Source of the DNA: Podaxis mareebaensis
Taxonomy: Eukaryota; Basidiomycota; Agaricomycetes; Agaricales; Agaricaceae
Assembly: GCA_018524725.1 (NCBI GenBank)
Contig: JAEUWP010000525.1
Location: 186,001 to 250,000 of the forward strand
Direction of reading: 5' to 3'
DNA: 64,000 nt
Shown in pieces: positions 49,373 to 62,534 of the stretch (its first letter is position 1; every line of letters begins with the position of its first letter). The notes below the pieces were generated by a model that was not told the DNA's origin, made no database searches, and worked only from the letters and a program-made list of their open reading frames with translations. The translations under genes were made by a program, and so were the position numbers.

Positions 49373-50616
49373 CTAAGGACCGCCAGAAGGGGTGTTCAGC
49401 ATGACTTTGGGAGGAAGTGGAGGAAGTTCTGATGTTGGCTCTCCGACATAATTGTCCAGGGTAGAGCGGTTGTATGTAGAGTGCACTCCATCGCTCCGAG
49501 AAATATTGCTCGACCAAAGGACACTCGGGGGAGTATTGCGCAAAATAGTATCCGTGGATGTAAAGTGCGTATATACCGTCACTAACTCGAGTGAGTGACC
49601 CATCTACATCACTCGGAGTTGAGTATGCTCACCTGGACGACCTGAAGAGGTCTTCTTTTGGAGAGGCGACCGACGCTGCCGGATTCGCTGCACGATGAGG
49701 AAGGCTGACATCACTACTAAAATTAAGGTAGTAACACCCAAGAGGCCAGCGAGGGCTCGAACTGTTCGTTGGACTTGAGCTCCACTGGGATTATTCAAGC
49801 TCGTCCACGAATCTGTCGCGTTGTATGAAGTAGAGTTTGGCGTTGCCGGAGGCGCATTGGGAGAATTACTTGCTTCATCTGAGTCCAGGGCCGTTGTATT
49901 AATAGGAAAGATGAAAAACGCCCCAAGAATGTATGGAGCCTCGGCTTGCAAAACTTGAATCGTGATTTCGTGTTCTCCCCATTGTGAACCGAATGTGTGC
50001 GAAAACAGAGCCTGATTAGGGACATCTCTGTCTGCAACCGGTTGAGTGGTCGTAAGAGGCTGCGCCGCATCCACCCGGTAGACGACCGTAGGTGGCTTGA
50101 GGGAGGGGTTACTCATAGGAACTGTTCCGAAAACTGTAATTCCTGTACCTGAGGTTCGCGCTCAGCGCAAGTTTCGGTCTTTCACTTGAGAAAAGCGTAC
50201 CGTTGAACGTCAAGGAAGCTTTTGAACCGGAGGTTGTCGTGCTATGTGTCGTGGAGAATTTGACTGTGTTCAAGTTCCATTGACCTTCGTAGCGGACTCG
50301 GGGATCGTTGTCTCGGATGAAACATTCGAAGCAACCACGCTGGCCTCCAAATCGAGGAGACAAGCTACGTCTGGTGATAGGGCTACCGTGCTTGTGAATA
50401 CCCGATGAAGATGCAGCAGCACTTCCACGGAAGGAGTCCGGGGGTGGGTTTCCCAGCTTACGACAGGCCCAGCGGTACAGGAATTCTATTCCGAAGGTGA
50501 TACGTTGCGGACCAGCCTCTTGGTCCCATTCTGAAATAGAGCTCCGAGTCTCAATATATAATGAAGGAGCATAACCACCAGTCCACATTACCTCGTAGAT
50601 CACGAAAAGGAGCCAT
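49373..50616 (-). CDS. Single-pass membrane protein with extracellular beta-rich domain (unknown function)
   Basis: A common basidiomycete architecture with no known function. The ectodomain includes DNDPRVRYEGQWNLN, STTHSTTTSGSKASLTFNG and, after a 50-nt intron at about 50150, TGITVFGTVPMSNP. A variable NxT/S-rich stalk follows (NSTSYNATDSW), then one helix (LAGLLGVTTLILVVMSAFLIV), a basic stop-transfer (RIRQRRS) and a cytosolic tail. A further intron leads to a last exon giving YVGEPTSELPPLPPKVMLNT, ending at 49373. The start is the weak part: an exon MAPFRDLR at 50616 spliced to EWDQEAGPQRI is plausible, with 50603 as the alternative. The Pro-rich tail could bind SH3 or WW domains (inference). 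Confidence 0.7.
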
Positions 50617-51362
50617 CCTCGCGATTAAGAAAAGAGGGACAGTCTGACGATCAACCTTTCTGTCTGTCAGCAATGCACTTGACGCTTGCGTGAAACGCTA
50701 TACTCACGTCGACTTCAGAAGGGAAAAAAGCTAGGGGTCGTCATGCTCAGACGGTCACCCCACGACATTTATATCATAAAGAGAACCCCGGGCGGTATGA
50801 CCCGCAATGTTGGGCCAGGATTACCTTTGCCCCGAAAAGCAGATTTATATTCAAGTATGAGACTTCGATGTTAGTGGATGAGCCTTGAGTGCTTCGGTGT
50901 CTATAGTGATGTGGGACGACTCGAAAAGGTAAAAAAGTTGCAATCATTGTTGGTGGGGTATGGGATGTGTTGCCATTACTCTTTTGATCTAGTACCGTCC
51001 CTGAGGCCGAGGCCTGAGTGCCAGGTCCCCGCGTCCTCCACGAGTCAGCGTGTCCCGCGAGGGTAGAGAAATTACTTGAGTCACTGGTACATAGCTAGTC
51101 GAGGCTTTCTGCTTTAAAATGATACATGCAGTTGCAGCAAGACGGCTATTTTTAACGCTCGAAGAGTGGTATCCATGTAGAACGATATGCACCAGCTTTC
51201 CCACTGATCGTCCGTTGCCAGTGATTTTGACGTGTCCGTAAGATATGGTAGAATAGCAGAAGTAGCCAATGGCGCAGGCAAACACAATTGTAAATAGGCG
51301 TGTGACCTCAAAAGATTACATGTATTGTATTGGATATGGCTTAGGATACCGGTTGCTGAGGC
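50617..51362. other. Intergenic region
   Basis: About 750 bp between the start side of the membrane-protein gene and the stop of the ABC transporter. Short frames show no motif. Presumed promoter for the 50616 gene. Confidence 0.5.
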
Positions 51363-54300
51363 CTACACGCCCGCCATCTTCCTAAGCATCGCGAATTCGT
51401 CCTTTCCTGTGGCTTTGCACAACGAATAGAACTTGGAATTGGGATTGGACAGGAGAGCTGAAGGCCTGGATCAAATACGTTTCAGCCACAGCCCTTCAAG
51501 TCTACGAATATTCACCTACTTGTCAAATTCCACTATTCGGCCATCTTCCAAAAGCATGACCTAAGAAGACTCGCGTAAGTTCTCTGAGTGCTTAAATAAA
51601 AGTGTGACATACTCTATCGTAATCAATTACCGTCCTGAGGCGATGTGCGATAGTGAGTATAGTGCTCTCTGCAAATTCTCTGGAGGAGTGACATTAAGGT
51701 GTATTTTTGGACTCGATGAAAGCATACTCACTGTCTGATCGTCTTTCCAATGAGCTCATCGGTTGCATAGTCAACACTATAAAATATGGTGAGTGACCAC
51801 GTTCTGTCCTAGCAACAACCATGTTCGTACCTTGCGGTTGCCTATTGTGTGCAGGAAGATTCAGATTTATCCCACTAATCCCCACTAAGATCACATACCT
51901 CGTCCATAACCAGAATTTTTGTCCGTTTGAGAATGGCTCTTGCCATGCACAGCAATTGCTTCTCCCTATCCCAGTATGAGGATATAAAAGTACGGAAAGA
52001 AATAGGACTTACCCCGTTGAGAAATTCTCACCACCTTCCGAGACGACCGAGTCAAGGTCTCGGAATACATTGGCGTTAAGAGTATCAGTAGCCTCTGCCG
52101 GAGAGTCTGCTGAAGGTATAAGGTGAACTCGGCGCAGAGCTTCGTACTATCAAAGTCATCATGAGAAAGTGAGATTCTTCGCCAGACCGAAGACCTACGA
52201 TGTCGGCATCGTCATACTCCCCAAACACGTCAAGTGTAGATCTGAGTGACCCACTGAGGATTGTAGGATCCTCTGTAGACGAATCAGGATATGACAGTTT
52301 TTTCAACAGGCTGTAGCTCACGAGGAATGATGGTCAAGCGGCTCCGAAGATCTGTCAACCCAATTTTGCTCGTATCCACTCCATCGATCAGTATGCGACC
52401 TTCTGTGGGCTCCACGAAACGGAAGAATGAAAGGGCGAGAGTACTCTTTCCAGAGCCCGTGCGTCCGAGTATACCGACCTACAATCAATCCAGTCAAAGT
52501 TGCCGGTCGTGACGAAGTACAAACGAACCTTCTCTCCTGGGTTAATCTCGAAATTTAGGTGATGTAGAACATCTGGTAGGTCAGGCTAGTACAATATTTC
52601 AGAATCCAAGCTAGTACCACGAAATTGTGTCCACCAACTCACAGCATAACGAATGACAAGGTCCTCGCATTTGATACTGCCTCGGGAAGGCCAAGAAGCT
52701 GGCGGCCTCGGCTCAACATATTCAGGGGGTTCGCGTTTCAATTCGGAATATTCTTTGACACGTTCGAGGGCAACCTGGGAAAAGGCTGGGTCAACACCGG
52801 TATATAATTTATGCGATTTGGACAAACCATAGATTGCTCTAAACCGACGAATCGTCTAACCTGACCAGATTGTTAGTGCCAATATCCGGTATTTAGTCAT
52901 GATAGTTAATCACCATGAACAACAAATCACCCGTGATGGTTGAGGCGAATGCAAGAGCGAAACCAGCGAATGACGCCGAGATCCTAGGTGTCACAAGGCA
53001 CACCAATCCAGTGGCGCCCACGATAGCAGCGGATACCAGATTGAACCGGACGGAAAGCCACCGGTTGACTGAAAGCAGTATGAGCACAGCTTAATCAAGT
53101 TAGCAGAGAAGATGCAAACCTCCCCACATCCAGTAGTACGGATTGGAGTTCTGCATCATATCAGCTTCGCGTACGCCATTACAAAAGGAGAAAACGCACT
53201 GTATCAACACATCGCAACATATCCCTTAGGAATTTAGATGAGGCACCGAATGCTCGGATGATTGTCACGCCAGAAATAGTCTCCCCATAGATAGAATAGA
53301 GGGGGGATCGTGTAACAGAGTCTATAAGAGGTTAGGTCAACGGAGTCAGAGAAAGCCAACGTTATCACGAACCTAGCCGCCGCATATCTCGAGAAGTTTG
53401 ACCGTAAATCTGGAGGCGCTCAAGAAGGACTTCGAAATTTGTTTATGATAGCATACCTTAGCAACTACGCAGCACATGATTCAGGTGAAACAGAAATTTG
53501 GCTAGAAGCAAGGACAGACGTACCGTTCCAATAGATAAGGCCAAGTAATGAGGCTGCAAAAATAAACGGGAGTCCACCAACGACACTGATGGTAACCAAG
53601 GTTGTCATAGCGGATAGACCATAGATAATACTTCGACCAAAATTATCCGATAGACTACTATCGATTCCTACGGAACAATATATCGAGCATTACGGTTCGG
53701 TAAAACACTGTTCACGTAGGGAGGCGTACCTTCAAAATCCTTTCCGAAACGGTTCAATAACCGACCTCTCGAAACGGTATCATGGAACCGGATATTTGCA
53801 AAGAGTACAGTTTCCAGTAGCCTTTGATACAGGACTGTCGAGGCGTGGATAGATCCGCGATATAGCACAAACCAACGGACAGTGGTGATGACTAGCCCTG
53901 CCGCAGTTATAATTGCATAAACTGAAATATAGAACACCGGGCTCTCCGCGTCGCCATCCGTTGCCGTCGCCGACCAATACCTAGTAGCTCGCTTCAGCAG
54001 CAGCCTGACAAAATCAATATGACAACGAAACATACCTCAACCAGCCGTTCTCGACCACAGGACTGACAGATGCGGCAACCAAGATAAGGATGAAAATGGC
54101 CCAATACCACCTGTCTCCACAGGCCCAGATGTATGTCTCCCAGATGTCACGACTAATTCGACCGACGGCACGTTTCTCCTCCTCAATGAGTTTTCTCGGT
54201 GCTTTTCGCTCTTTCTTGATCTCTGATGGAGCAGGGGCGATGGTTGAACTCGCGTCCGAACTCGACTCGCCGGTCTTCTCAGCCAACACCTTGGCTTCTG

Positions 54301-57300
54301 CCTTGTCAACGTCTTCTTTCCCCTCTTCGTCTGTCAGAGGAGTATTGTCCGTTGATTGAAGTAGTGACTTCATGACGGGGGAGGCAAAGAATGCTTCAGA
54401 GTTGCCCTCAAATTGCAGACGACCGTTGTCGAGCGCAACAATATATTTGGCACCTGGTGCACACAGCTGCACATGGTGGGAAACCAAGATAACGGTTCGA
54501 CCACGCATGAGCTCTCCCTTGAGACATTCAGTGTACAGGTGATATGCAGTATGAGCATCGACTGTATAACGTAGCCAGCTATGAGAGATTACTGTCAGCG
54601 GTAAGTGAAAACTTACCAGCGGAAAGGACATCGTCAAGGAGAAGGACCGATGCTCGGGAATAAACAGCTCGAGCAAGTGAGACTAGGAATGTGATTCAGT
54701 AACTGATGCATGTAAGTGGCACGCAAAACCAGACACACCTCGAGCCTTTTGGCCACCAGAGAGGTTGACCTAGAGGAGTACGTCAGTGCCCGACTCCGAA
54801 GCCCGATAGCCCGATGGGCATATGCTCACTCCGCGTTCTCCAATTTCCGATTCATCACCATCCTCTAGGATCGCCAAATCGTTCAAAAGCGCACAGACTT
54901 CTAGCGTCTTCTGATACCGCTCCTCGTCATAAGGCAAGTTGAACAAGATATTATCTGACGATTTTTTAGCTTCCTAACATCACCCGCTCACAACTGTTAA
55001 CACGCACCCCGAATAGACGCGTTCCTCAACCAAGCGGCTTGGGGCACATACGCCGTTGATCCCCGCACAATCCACTTGTCTCTGGGAATAATGCTCTCCG
55101 AATACGAAGCCAACGAATCCGGTGGCGAACGGGGACACATCAACTGTCCGGCAAGGACATCGGCTTCACCTAGCAGCGCCAGCAACAATAACGTCTTCCC
55201 GGAACCCAATTTGCCACATATAAGCGACAGCTCTCCTTCAGGAAAGTTCAATGTCAGGTCCGTCAAGACGAACTTGTGTTTGGGAGTTGAGGCTGCGGAC
55301 GATGAGGCGCTTGCCATTGGACGATCGTGTGCCCATGTGAGGGTACATGATTGGAGCGCGATAATTTTGTTCTGGTGATCAAGGGGTGGTATGGGTTTGA
55401 CTTCGCCCCCGTTGAGATACTTCTCGATGCGGCGGAGGGAAACTAAACTTTGGAGCATGTTGATGAGGGTTTCCGGAAGTGCGCCAAGTGCAAATTTCAT
55501 CTCAGTGAAAACTAGGAACGGGTTAGCAGACGAAATTGAACATGTTTAGTGAGTATTTACCCATGATCTAGGAGGGGACAGTCAGCAAAGCCCGTGTTGT
55601 AAAACGAGAAACTTACGGAAGTGAAAGCAATAGAAGGCGTCAAAGGTAGTTGGCGAACAATTGCATAATGCCAGAAGGATACAAGTGTAACGATGATGGG
55701 AGTTGCGTTCCTATATTCGAGGTCAGGTTCGTCAAGCTTAAGGCTGGCTTCAAAATGGCACATTACCAGATAGCGTTCCAGAATGTCTACGTCAAGTATG
55801 TACGCCGTCAGCAAAACCAGCAGGGCATGCATAGGATAAAACACGTACCTCAATAGTATAGTTTAACTTCTGGTATTTCAGCTCCTTCTCGCGTACCTTG
55901 AGTACACGAGCTTCAAAGTTGCGCTCCCAAGCCATGAACTTGAGCATCCTGATGCCACCAAGGATCTGGTCGGAATAACTTGTCAATATCTCACAAGATA
56001 CTTCTCGCTATGAAACATCGTACCTCGTTCATCAACGCAACCCTCTCATCTCTCGCCTTCATCAAATTTTCCTGAGCACCAACAACCACCTTCCCGGCAA
56101 AGTGATTCAAAGGTAAGAACAAGCATGTGACCGCAAGCCCGAAGAAACAAGAAACACCTAGTAAATCTCTCTCAGCCACTCCGAACCCTAGAAAGCAAAG
56201 TATAACACTCACCCAGTAAATGATACAAAAAGAACGTTCCAATCGCGATCTCAATAGGCGAATCCACGAGTGAGAAAAGATGCCACGCGAACTCGCTGAC
56301 CCGGTCCACATCCGTCGTCATAAGCGTCATAATTTGAGCCTTAGTCGAGAAATCATCCTCGTCATCTTTCTTAGTCGCTGCTTCCTCCGAAGTGGTCTTG
56401 TTCTTTCCTGCATTGTCCTGCTGTGCAGTGGAAGATGCAATGTCCTTGCGAACGAGGGTCTTGGCGAATAGAATAGTGTTGAGCTGCACGCGCAGGCGGA
56501 CTTGGATGGTGGTTGTGGAGAGAGACCATAACTGACCAGTAACTAGAGCGCGGTCAGCACACCGACAAAGGAGTCGCAGCATGAAGTACTCACTCAAGTA
56601 GGTAACAGCATTCGACATAAATAACCCAATAACATAAACCCATCCCCATCCCATATCCGCTCTCTCGTTATCTACCTCCAGGTACGCCACAAGCCTTTGC
56701 AAGAAAATGGCTGGAGTATAGAACAGCATCGCTGATACCGCGGCCAACGCCAGCTCGGCAGTGAACGGCACAGTGTTGAGTTTGAGCAAACGATATGCCA
56801 GACCCCAACCTGACCCCGGCCTAGGCGACCACGATCCAATGCGTAACTTGATCTCTTTCATTGCCCGTTTCATTTTTGCGTAGTTGAATGTAGCACGCAT
56901 GTCCGCTGGGACAATAGGCAAGTCTCCGATGTCTAGGCTTGTTGCAATATTACCTAACCACACGACCTTGGTGGTATACGAGAAGAGGAGGGTATCCCAT
57001 ACCGACGCGCCTGTGTATTATAACCATTCAGTACTTGAGTAAGACACAAAGGTCACAAGAACCGTACCGACAACACCGCAAACATTCTCCTCGTCCTTAT
57101 TCGTAGTCGCCATAATCGTCTTCTCCGAGTAGATCCTTTCAGGCGGGAAATGCAACTTCGGGCCCAAAGGCGTCGTAATCGATATTACAAACACCAAAGT
57201 ATACAGTGCTAGTGTCGCGTACCACAGCCCAGGCGGTGCATTCACATCTTCCTTGGTAATAGATGCAGTAACCGGTGGTGTGCTGGGTAGAATCGCTGCA

Positions 57301-57857
57301 GTGAAGAACAATGCAGTGGCAACGATCGAGAGAGCGGTGATATGAACGACGGTTTCTGTGTGCGAATGTACGTCATTCTGCTTTATCGACCGGCCAGCGA
57401 GTATGAGGAGGTAAAGGGAGAACACGGTTTGCAGGACACCAATGATGATAGACCGAGTGTGGTTACTCGCAATGGACCAACCCAGGCTAGAAGCATTAAC
57501 GGCCACTACAGAAGCCAGCAGCACCAACATAATCAGCTTCCGCCGCCGCATCTAGCGCATTACCAAACAGTGTCAACGAAGCACTCGAGCAAAATAACCA
57601 TCCACCCAAAGACTCACCCTCTTCCAAAACTCGTCTTCATCAAGGGAATACCCATCCACAATATCCTCCGGCCTCGTAACATCAAACGGATCCCCTCCCT
57701 CACCAGCAAATCCATCCCCAACACGTTCATTTTCCTCACCAGCATGGGTAGGCAGTCTAATCTTCCCCTCCTTCTCCCTCATGCACCACTTGACTATACC
57801 ACTGCCCACAGCACATACCAATAACACAACCGAGAACTCGAATTCGAATCGCGGCAT
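51363..57857 (-). CDS. ABCC-family (MRP/Ycf1-type) ABC transporter
   Basis: ATP-driven exporter, probably of glutathione or other conjugates, in the vacuolar or plasma membrane. Start 57857 ([20 protein letters not shown]); a set of N-terminal helices (about 57020-57550) precedes TMD1. NBD1: Walker [32 protein letters not shown], signature NLSGGQKAR, Walker [13 protein letters not shown] with Asp where the catalytic Glu would be, as is usual for MRP NBD1. After a charged linker comes TMD2 ([19 protein letters not shown], then further helices). NBD2: [28 protein letters not shown], signature FSTGEKQLL, Walker B ILVMDEATASVD, switch [13 protein letters not shown]. It ends [17 protein letters not shown] at 51363. 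More than 20 short introns; full-length, about 1400 aa or more. Exon edges were not all fixed. Confidence 0.93.
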
Positions 57858-58609
57858 TTTTTGTGACCGTCACCCTATACGGGTAAAGAGTTGGCTCAGA
57901 ATTTGACTCCAAACCTAAGTGTGCGACCTTTTAAAGGCTTGGAGCGCGCACGGAGGGGATTTGAGTGGAGAAATGGTCCCGGTGAACGAGGAACCGCGGT
58001 GGCGAGGTGGTAGTAAGAGTCAAGATTTTTGGATGAGTAGTTCAAACCGAATAGATTTGGACGGAAGCGGCTCCGCCACCCTTGTGGCTCACATCATGCT
58101 GAATTAGGCTGACTAGGTTCCTGATCCCGATCAATTGCTCGGGTTTATTGCCATCCACGACTCGTGCAGTATTTACTCATGGGCCATAGCTTGGGGCTGA
58201 AGTTGACCAAAACTCAGCTGAAATGCTCCTCCCTCGGTCCCTCCAACTTCCAGTATTGTTTTTCTGGCACAGTACTTATCTTACGTCTCAAGCTGATGCG
58301 CAAGAAGCATCGAAACACCCACATGGTCACTTGCACCCAAAGGAGTTAGGGTGTGAGAGGAAATGAAACCCAATTTCGAATGACTCGAGTGGATATGTCG
58401 TGAACTAACGCAATATATGGGTGATATGAATATAAAGAGTATGAAAGCAAGAGGAAAGATAAACAGAAGAATTACCTAGCCGCGTTCACCATGTTCCAGT
58501 CCATCTATTACACAGGTCTACTTTTCGAAGACCCTAACCCGACCTAACATGCTACCAACACCCCTTAGCTTCATACGGCAATTACGGGATTGACCTTGGA
58601 AATACACTT
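57858..58609. other. Intergenic region
   Basis: About 750 bp between the ABC transporter start and the KGD2 stop. Nothing beyond a presumed promoter was recognised; short open frames have no motifs. Confidence 0.5.
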
Positions 58610-60431
58610 TTACGCAAGAAGCATCTTCCGCGGGTCCTCAATATACTCCTTCACTTTCACTACAACAGCAAATCAGAGGAGCAAACAAAGCTGAAGCGAA
58701 CATATACGTACCGAGGAAAGTAACAGCTTCCCGACCATCCAACAAACGATGGTCGTACGTCAAGGCAACAACCATGATGGGGCGAATGACAATCTGACCA
58801 TCAACGACAACAGGTCGGTCCTTAACAGCATGCATACCTGAAAGAGAGAGATGTGACGTTAGTTCCCTATCGTCAAGTATAGCACGATCCGCAGGATTGC
58901 TTATCAGAGGAGACAGTACATTCAACCAGTTACTCACCGAGGACAGCCGATTGCGGTAAGTTAATGATGGGTGTACCATAGAGCGAACCAAAGACTCCGC
59001 CGTTAGAACTACAAATCCGTCAGAAAATAGCTCACTATGATCGCAAGGCACATACATAGTGAAAGTACCGCCGGCCATGTCCTCAAGTGTCAGCTTGCCA
59101 TCCCTAGCTTTCTTGCCAAGGCGAGAGATCTCCTTCTCGATGTCGACGAAGTTCATGCCCTCCACATTCCTAACAACGGGAGTAACGAGACCTTTAGGTG
59201 TGGCAACAGCAACACTCAAGTCGACGTAGTCGTGGTACACGATCTCATCACCCTCAATGTAAGCGTTAGCAGCAGGGATTTCGCGAAGGGCGAGTGAGCA
59301 AGCCTTAGCAAAAGCGCTCATGAACCCAAGTTTAACATCATGCTCCTTAAGAACGACGTCCTTGTACTTCTTGCGCATTTCCATGAGCGAGGACATATCA
59401 ATCTCGTTGAAGGTAGTCAAAGAAGCAGCAGCGTTCTGCGACTCCTTCAGACGCTCGGCAATGCGGAGGCGCATGCGATTCATTTTCACCTGATCACGCA
59501 TTGTTGAGATATTTGTGCCGCAATTCGAAAAACAAAGCGTACCCTCGTTTCACCACGTGAACCCGCAGCAGGTTTGGGAGGCTCCTGTTTGCTCTTCTCC
59601 TCTTGTTTAGGCTCCTTTGCCGCAATCTTTTCAACTTCCTTGTTCTTGACTGGCTCCTTCATTTCCTGAACCCTCTCAGCAGGCGAGGGAGCGGCATCTT
59701 TAGGGAGAGACTTGTCGACCTGCTGATCTGCGGGCTCGGCGGGGTCCTTTGTCCGCTTCTCGGCGGGTTGGGATGCCTCCTTCGTGGGGGGAGGAGCAGG
59801 AGCTAAGAATAGGAAATGGATTAGAACAAGCCCGAGCAGAACCTGCAAAGAATACTTACTTTCACCAACCTCTCCTGCTTCAATGACGAACAGATCCTGG
59901 CCGACAGTTACAGTGTCCTCCTCATTCGCCAAAAGCTTGACGATTTTTCCGGAAGTGGGTGCGTTGACAGAGACATCTATCTAAATGATCGCGGATTCGT
60001 CCTTTCAGTCAAAATCTAAAAGACGGAGAAGGAAATGGGTGAACCTTGTCGGTTTCAATTGTCGCGACTTCCTCGTCGGCGGCAACGGTATCGCCAACTT
60101 GCTTGTTCCACGTTTTTAGCGTGCCCTCGCTGATGGACTCGGCCATTTGGGGCACTTTGACGGTCTCAGCTGAAGGAAATAGCAAGGTGCTTCAGCATTC
60201 AACAGCGCGACCCAAAGAGTAAAAACAACTGACCCTGCAAAAGGCGAGATGAATGGAACTGGGCACGCCTTGCATGGCTGGCAGCAAGCGAGCTAGAAAT
60301 CGCTGAGAGATGACTCCCACCAAGCCGCGTCTATACACATACCAGCTTTTTGAAATGGTTGCGGCTTGAAGGTTCTGTGCACGGAGGAGACCGCGACCCC
60401 GAGCAACGGCTATGATCCGTTTCGAAAGCAT
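58610..60431 (-). CDS. KGD2: Dihydrolipoyllysine succinyltransferase, E2 of 2-oxoglutarate dehydrogenase
   Basis: Mitochondrial TCA-cycle enzyme: transfers succinyl from E1-bound intermediate via its lipoyl arm to CoA. The N-terminus is a basic presequence ([16 protein letters not shown]...[14 protein letters not shown]). The lipoyl domain runs [18 protein letters not shown] to IETDKIDVSV, where the Lys is lipoylated. A long Pro/Lys/Glu-rich linker follows with no E3-binding subdomain, as is normal for eukaryotic E2o. The catalytic domain starts [17 protein letters not shown] and includes [32 protein letters not shown] and the catalytic [15 protein letters not shown] (His and Asp). It ends [14 protein letters not shown] at 58610. 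About eight exons. It diverges from HOM6 across 833 bp. Confidence 0.94.
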
Positions 60432-61264
60432 TAGAGAAGCAAGAAACCTAGATCAAGATAAACAGGATGAACTATATGGAATCTTCCGGTGAGAGAACAG
60501 ACCGCGAAGAGACGGATGAAGGATAAAAGGACAGAAAGAGAAAGCTGGGGAAGAAGATATGTTGTTCTCGCCAGCGGTAAGCGATGTAATTTGTTTGGCA
60601 TAGCTTGGTCCGCGCCGTCCTCCCCGGCGCTCTTACTGTAACGCTCGCTCCGCTTCCACTCCGTGTTCTTTGACGACCCTCTCACCCAGTAAAATTCTCT
60701 GTGGTTATCTGCAGTCTATTGTCGACGTTTCTCCTCTTTCCCTGTAAATTTGGGTAGTTTGCAGTGTGTCTAAAACGGGCTTAAGCTTTCCCGCTGTCGC
60801 GTCCGAAAATCCCGAACAGATGAGGGTGATTGGCTGGCCAATGAGACGCATGCCGAACGACAACAATCCGCCAATCACTACCCACTGATATCTCTCAGAA
60901 CGCATTGGGTGTTCGCCAATCCACGAACCCTTGACCTCGGGCCCACAGTGGTTCTGTTGTACCCTTGTTGTGATATCCATATTACCCCTGACTATACTAT
61001 CAACCCTGGTCTATGGTTAACGAAGGATGTAATGACCAAGGCGGGGGGATTCATTAGACATAAATGTATCCCTGTAAATTGTTATACAGAGGCTTTCATC
61101 AGTTGTTCAACGTTGAGATGACGAAAAACCAGATGTTCGTGAGTCCAGGCTCGTGAAACCGAAGCCGTTCAGCAATAATGACACCATCGATAATGTGAAA
61201 TGCTCTGGGTTCCATGTCCTCGATCATCTCCAGATCTCTTTCCTGCATCCACCGTCGCGCCATC
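60432..61264. promoter_or_regulatory. Divergent intergenic region, KGD2 / HOM6
   Basis: 833 bp between start codons. Short frames (60705-60980, 60909-61121) show no motif. No regulatory site could be named. Confidence 0.5.
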
Positions 61265-62534
61265 ATGCCTGCTGCACAACCCAAAATACACGTCGCGATC
61301 GTGGGCGTTGGTCTCGTTGGCTCTGAACTCATCAATCAGCTCCTCTCCATTCAAGACTCTCCTTTCAGCCTCATCTCCCTCTCGTCTTCGACCCTCACCT
61401 TCTTCAACAAGTCCAACCCTATCCAGCCTGGCTCCGACTGGAAATCTGCTCTCGCCGCCTCGCCGAACAAGGCTGACCTCGGCGCTCTTACGCAACAACT
61501 AAAGGAGCTTATTGCCGAAAATAAGCGAGTCGCAATTGTCGACAATACTTCCTCTGATCAAGTTGCTGCCCTCTACCCCGAATGGCTTAAGCAAGGATTC
61601 AATGTCGTCACGCCCAACAAGAAGGCGTTCTCTGGGGAGCTATCACTATTCAGCGATATTCTGAAGGCCAGCAAAGAGACCAGTGCACGCTTCTTGAACG
61701 AAGCCACCGTTGGTGCTGGGTTACCTGTGATCAACACTTTGAAGGAGTTGGTCGCAACTGGCGACAAAGTATGTCTTGCATGTAGATGATGTGAAAGGCA
61801 TTCACTCCGTGCATAGGTCATCAAAATCGAGGGTGTGTTTTCGGGAACGATGAGCTACATCTTCAACGAATTCTCCACCGGCAAACCCGACGGACCCAAC
61901 TTCTCTTCCGTTGTCGCAATCGCTCGTGAGAAAGGCTACACCGTGTGTCCACTCATACTATTCCCCTCCTCGTCCCATTCTGATATTTTCACTTAGGAAC
62001 CCCACCCCGCAGACGACCTTAATGGATTCGACGTCGCCCGTAAACTAACCATCCTCTCCCGAACCATTTCCGCGTTCTCCAACACCCCCACCAACCTTCC
62101 CCAACTCGACTCATTCAAATCAGTGCAAACAACCTCTCTCGTTCCTTCCGCACTTGAAGGGATCCCAACCGGGGATGAATTCATCGCCCGTCTTCCCGAA
62201 TTTGACGCCGAATTCGCTAAATTGCGTACAGAGGCCAGCGCGGAAGGAAAGGTCCTGAGATTCGTTGGTGTTGTCGATCCTGTCAGTGGGCAAGTGAAAG
62301 CCGGATTGGAGAAGTGCATCTTCCTGTTGTTCTCTATGTTTCACGACGGTGCTGACTTGAAAAACCAGATACCCGGTCACTCATCCCTTCGCGACCTCAC
62401 TCGGTGGATCAGATAATATCATTATGTTCCACACGGAGCGCTACAGCCCTCGTCCACTAATTATTCAGGGTGCTGGTGCTGGTGCCGCTGTCACTGCTAT
62501 GGGGGTTCTGGGTGATCTTCTCAAGCTCGTTTAG
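61265..62534 (+). CDS. HOM6: Homoserine dehydrogenase
   Basis: Reduces aspartate semialdehyde to homoserine in the threonine/methionine pathway; the enzyme is monofunctional in fungi. Nucleotide site KIHVAIVGVGLVGSELINQL, then VVTPNKKAFSG, FLNEATVGAGLPVINTLKEL, and after an intron VIKIEGVFSGTMSYIFNEF. After another come EPHPADDLNGFDVARKLTIL, with the conserved Asp and Lys of the substrate site, and after the last YPVTHPFATSLGGSDNIIMF. It ends AMGVLGDLLKLV at 62534. Exon junctions about 61769/61818, 61943/61996 and 62315/62370. The start 61265 (MPAAQPKIHV) matches the family; an upstream in-frame ATG at 61214 would add 17 residues and is less likely. Confidence 0.94.

Noticed and set aside
49795..50070. 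91-aa minus-strand frame
   Set aside because: Alternate frame of the single-pass membrane protein exon.
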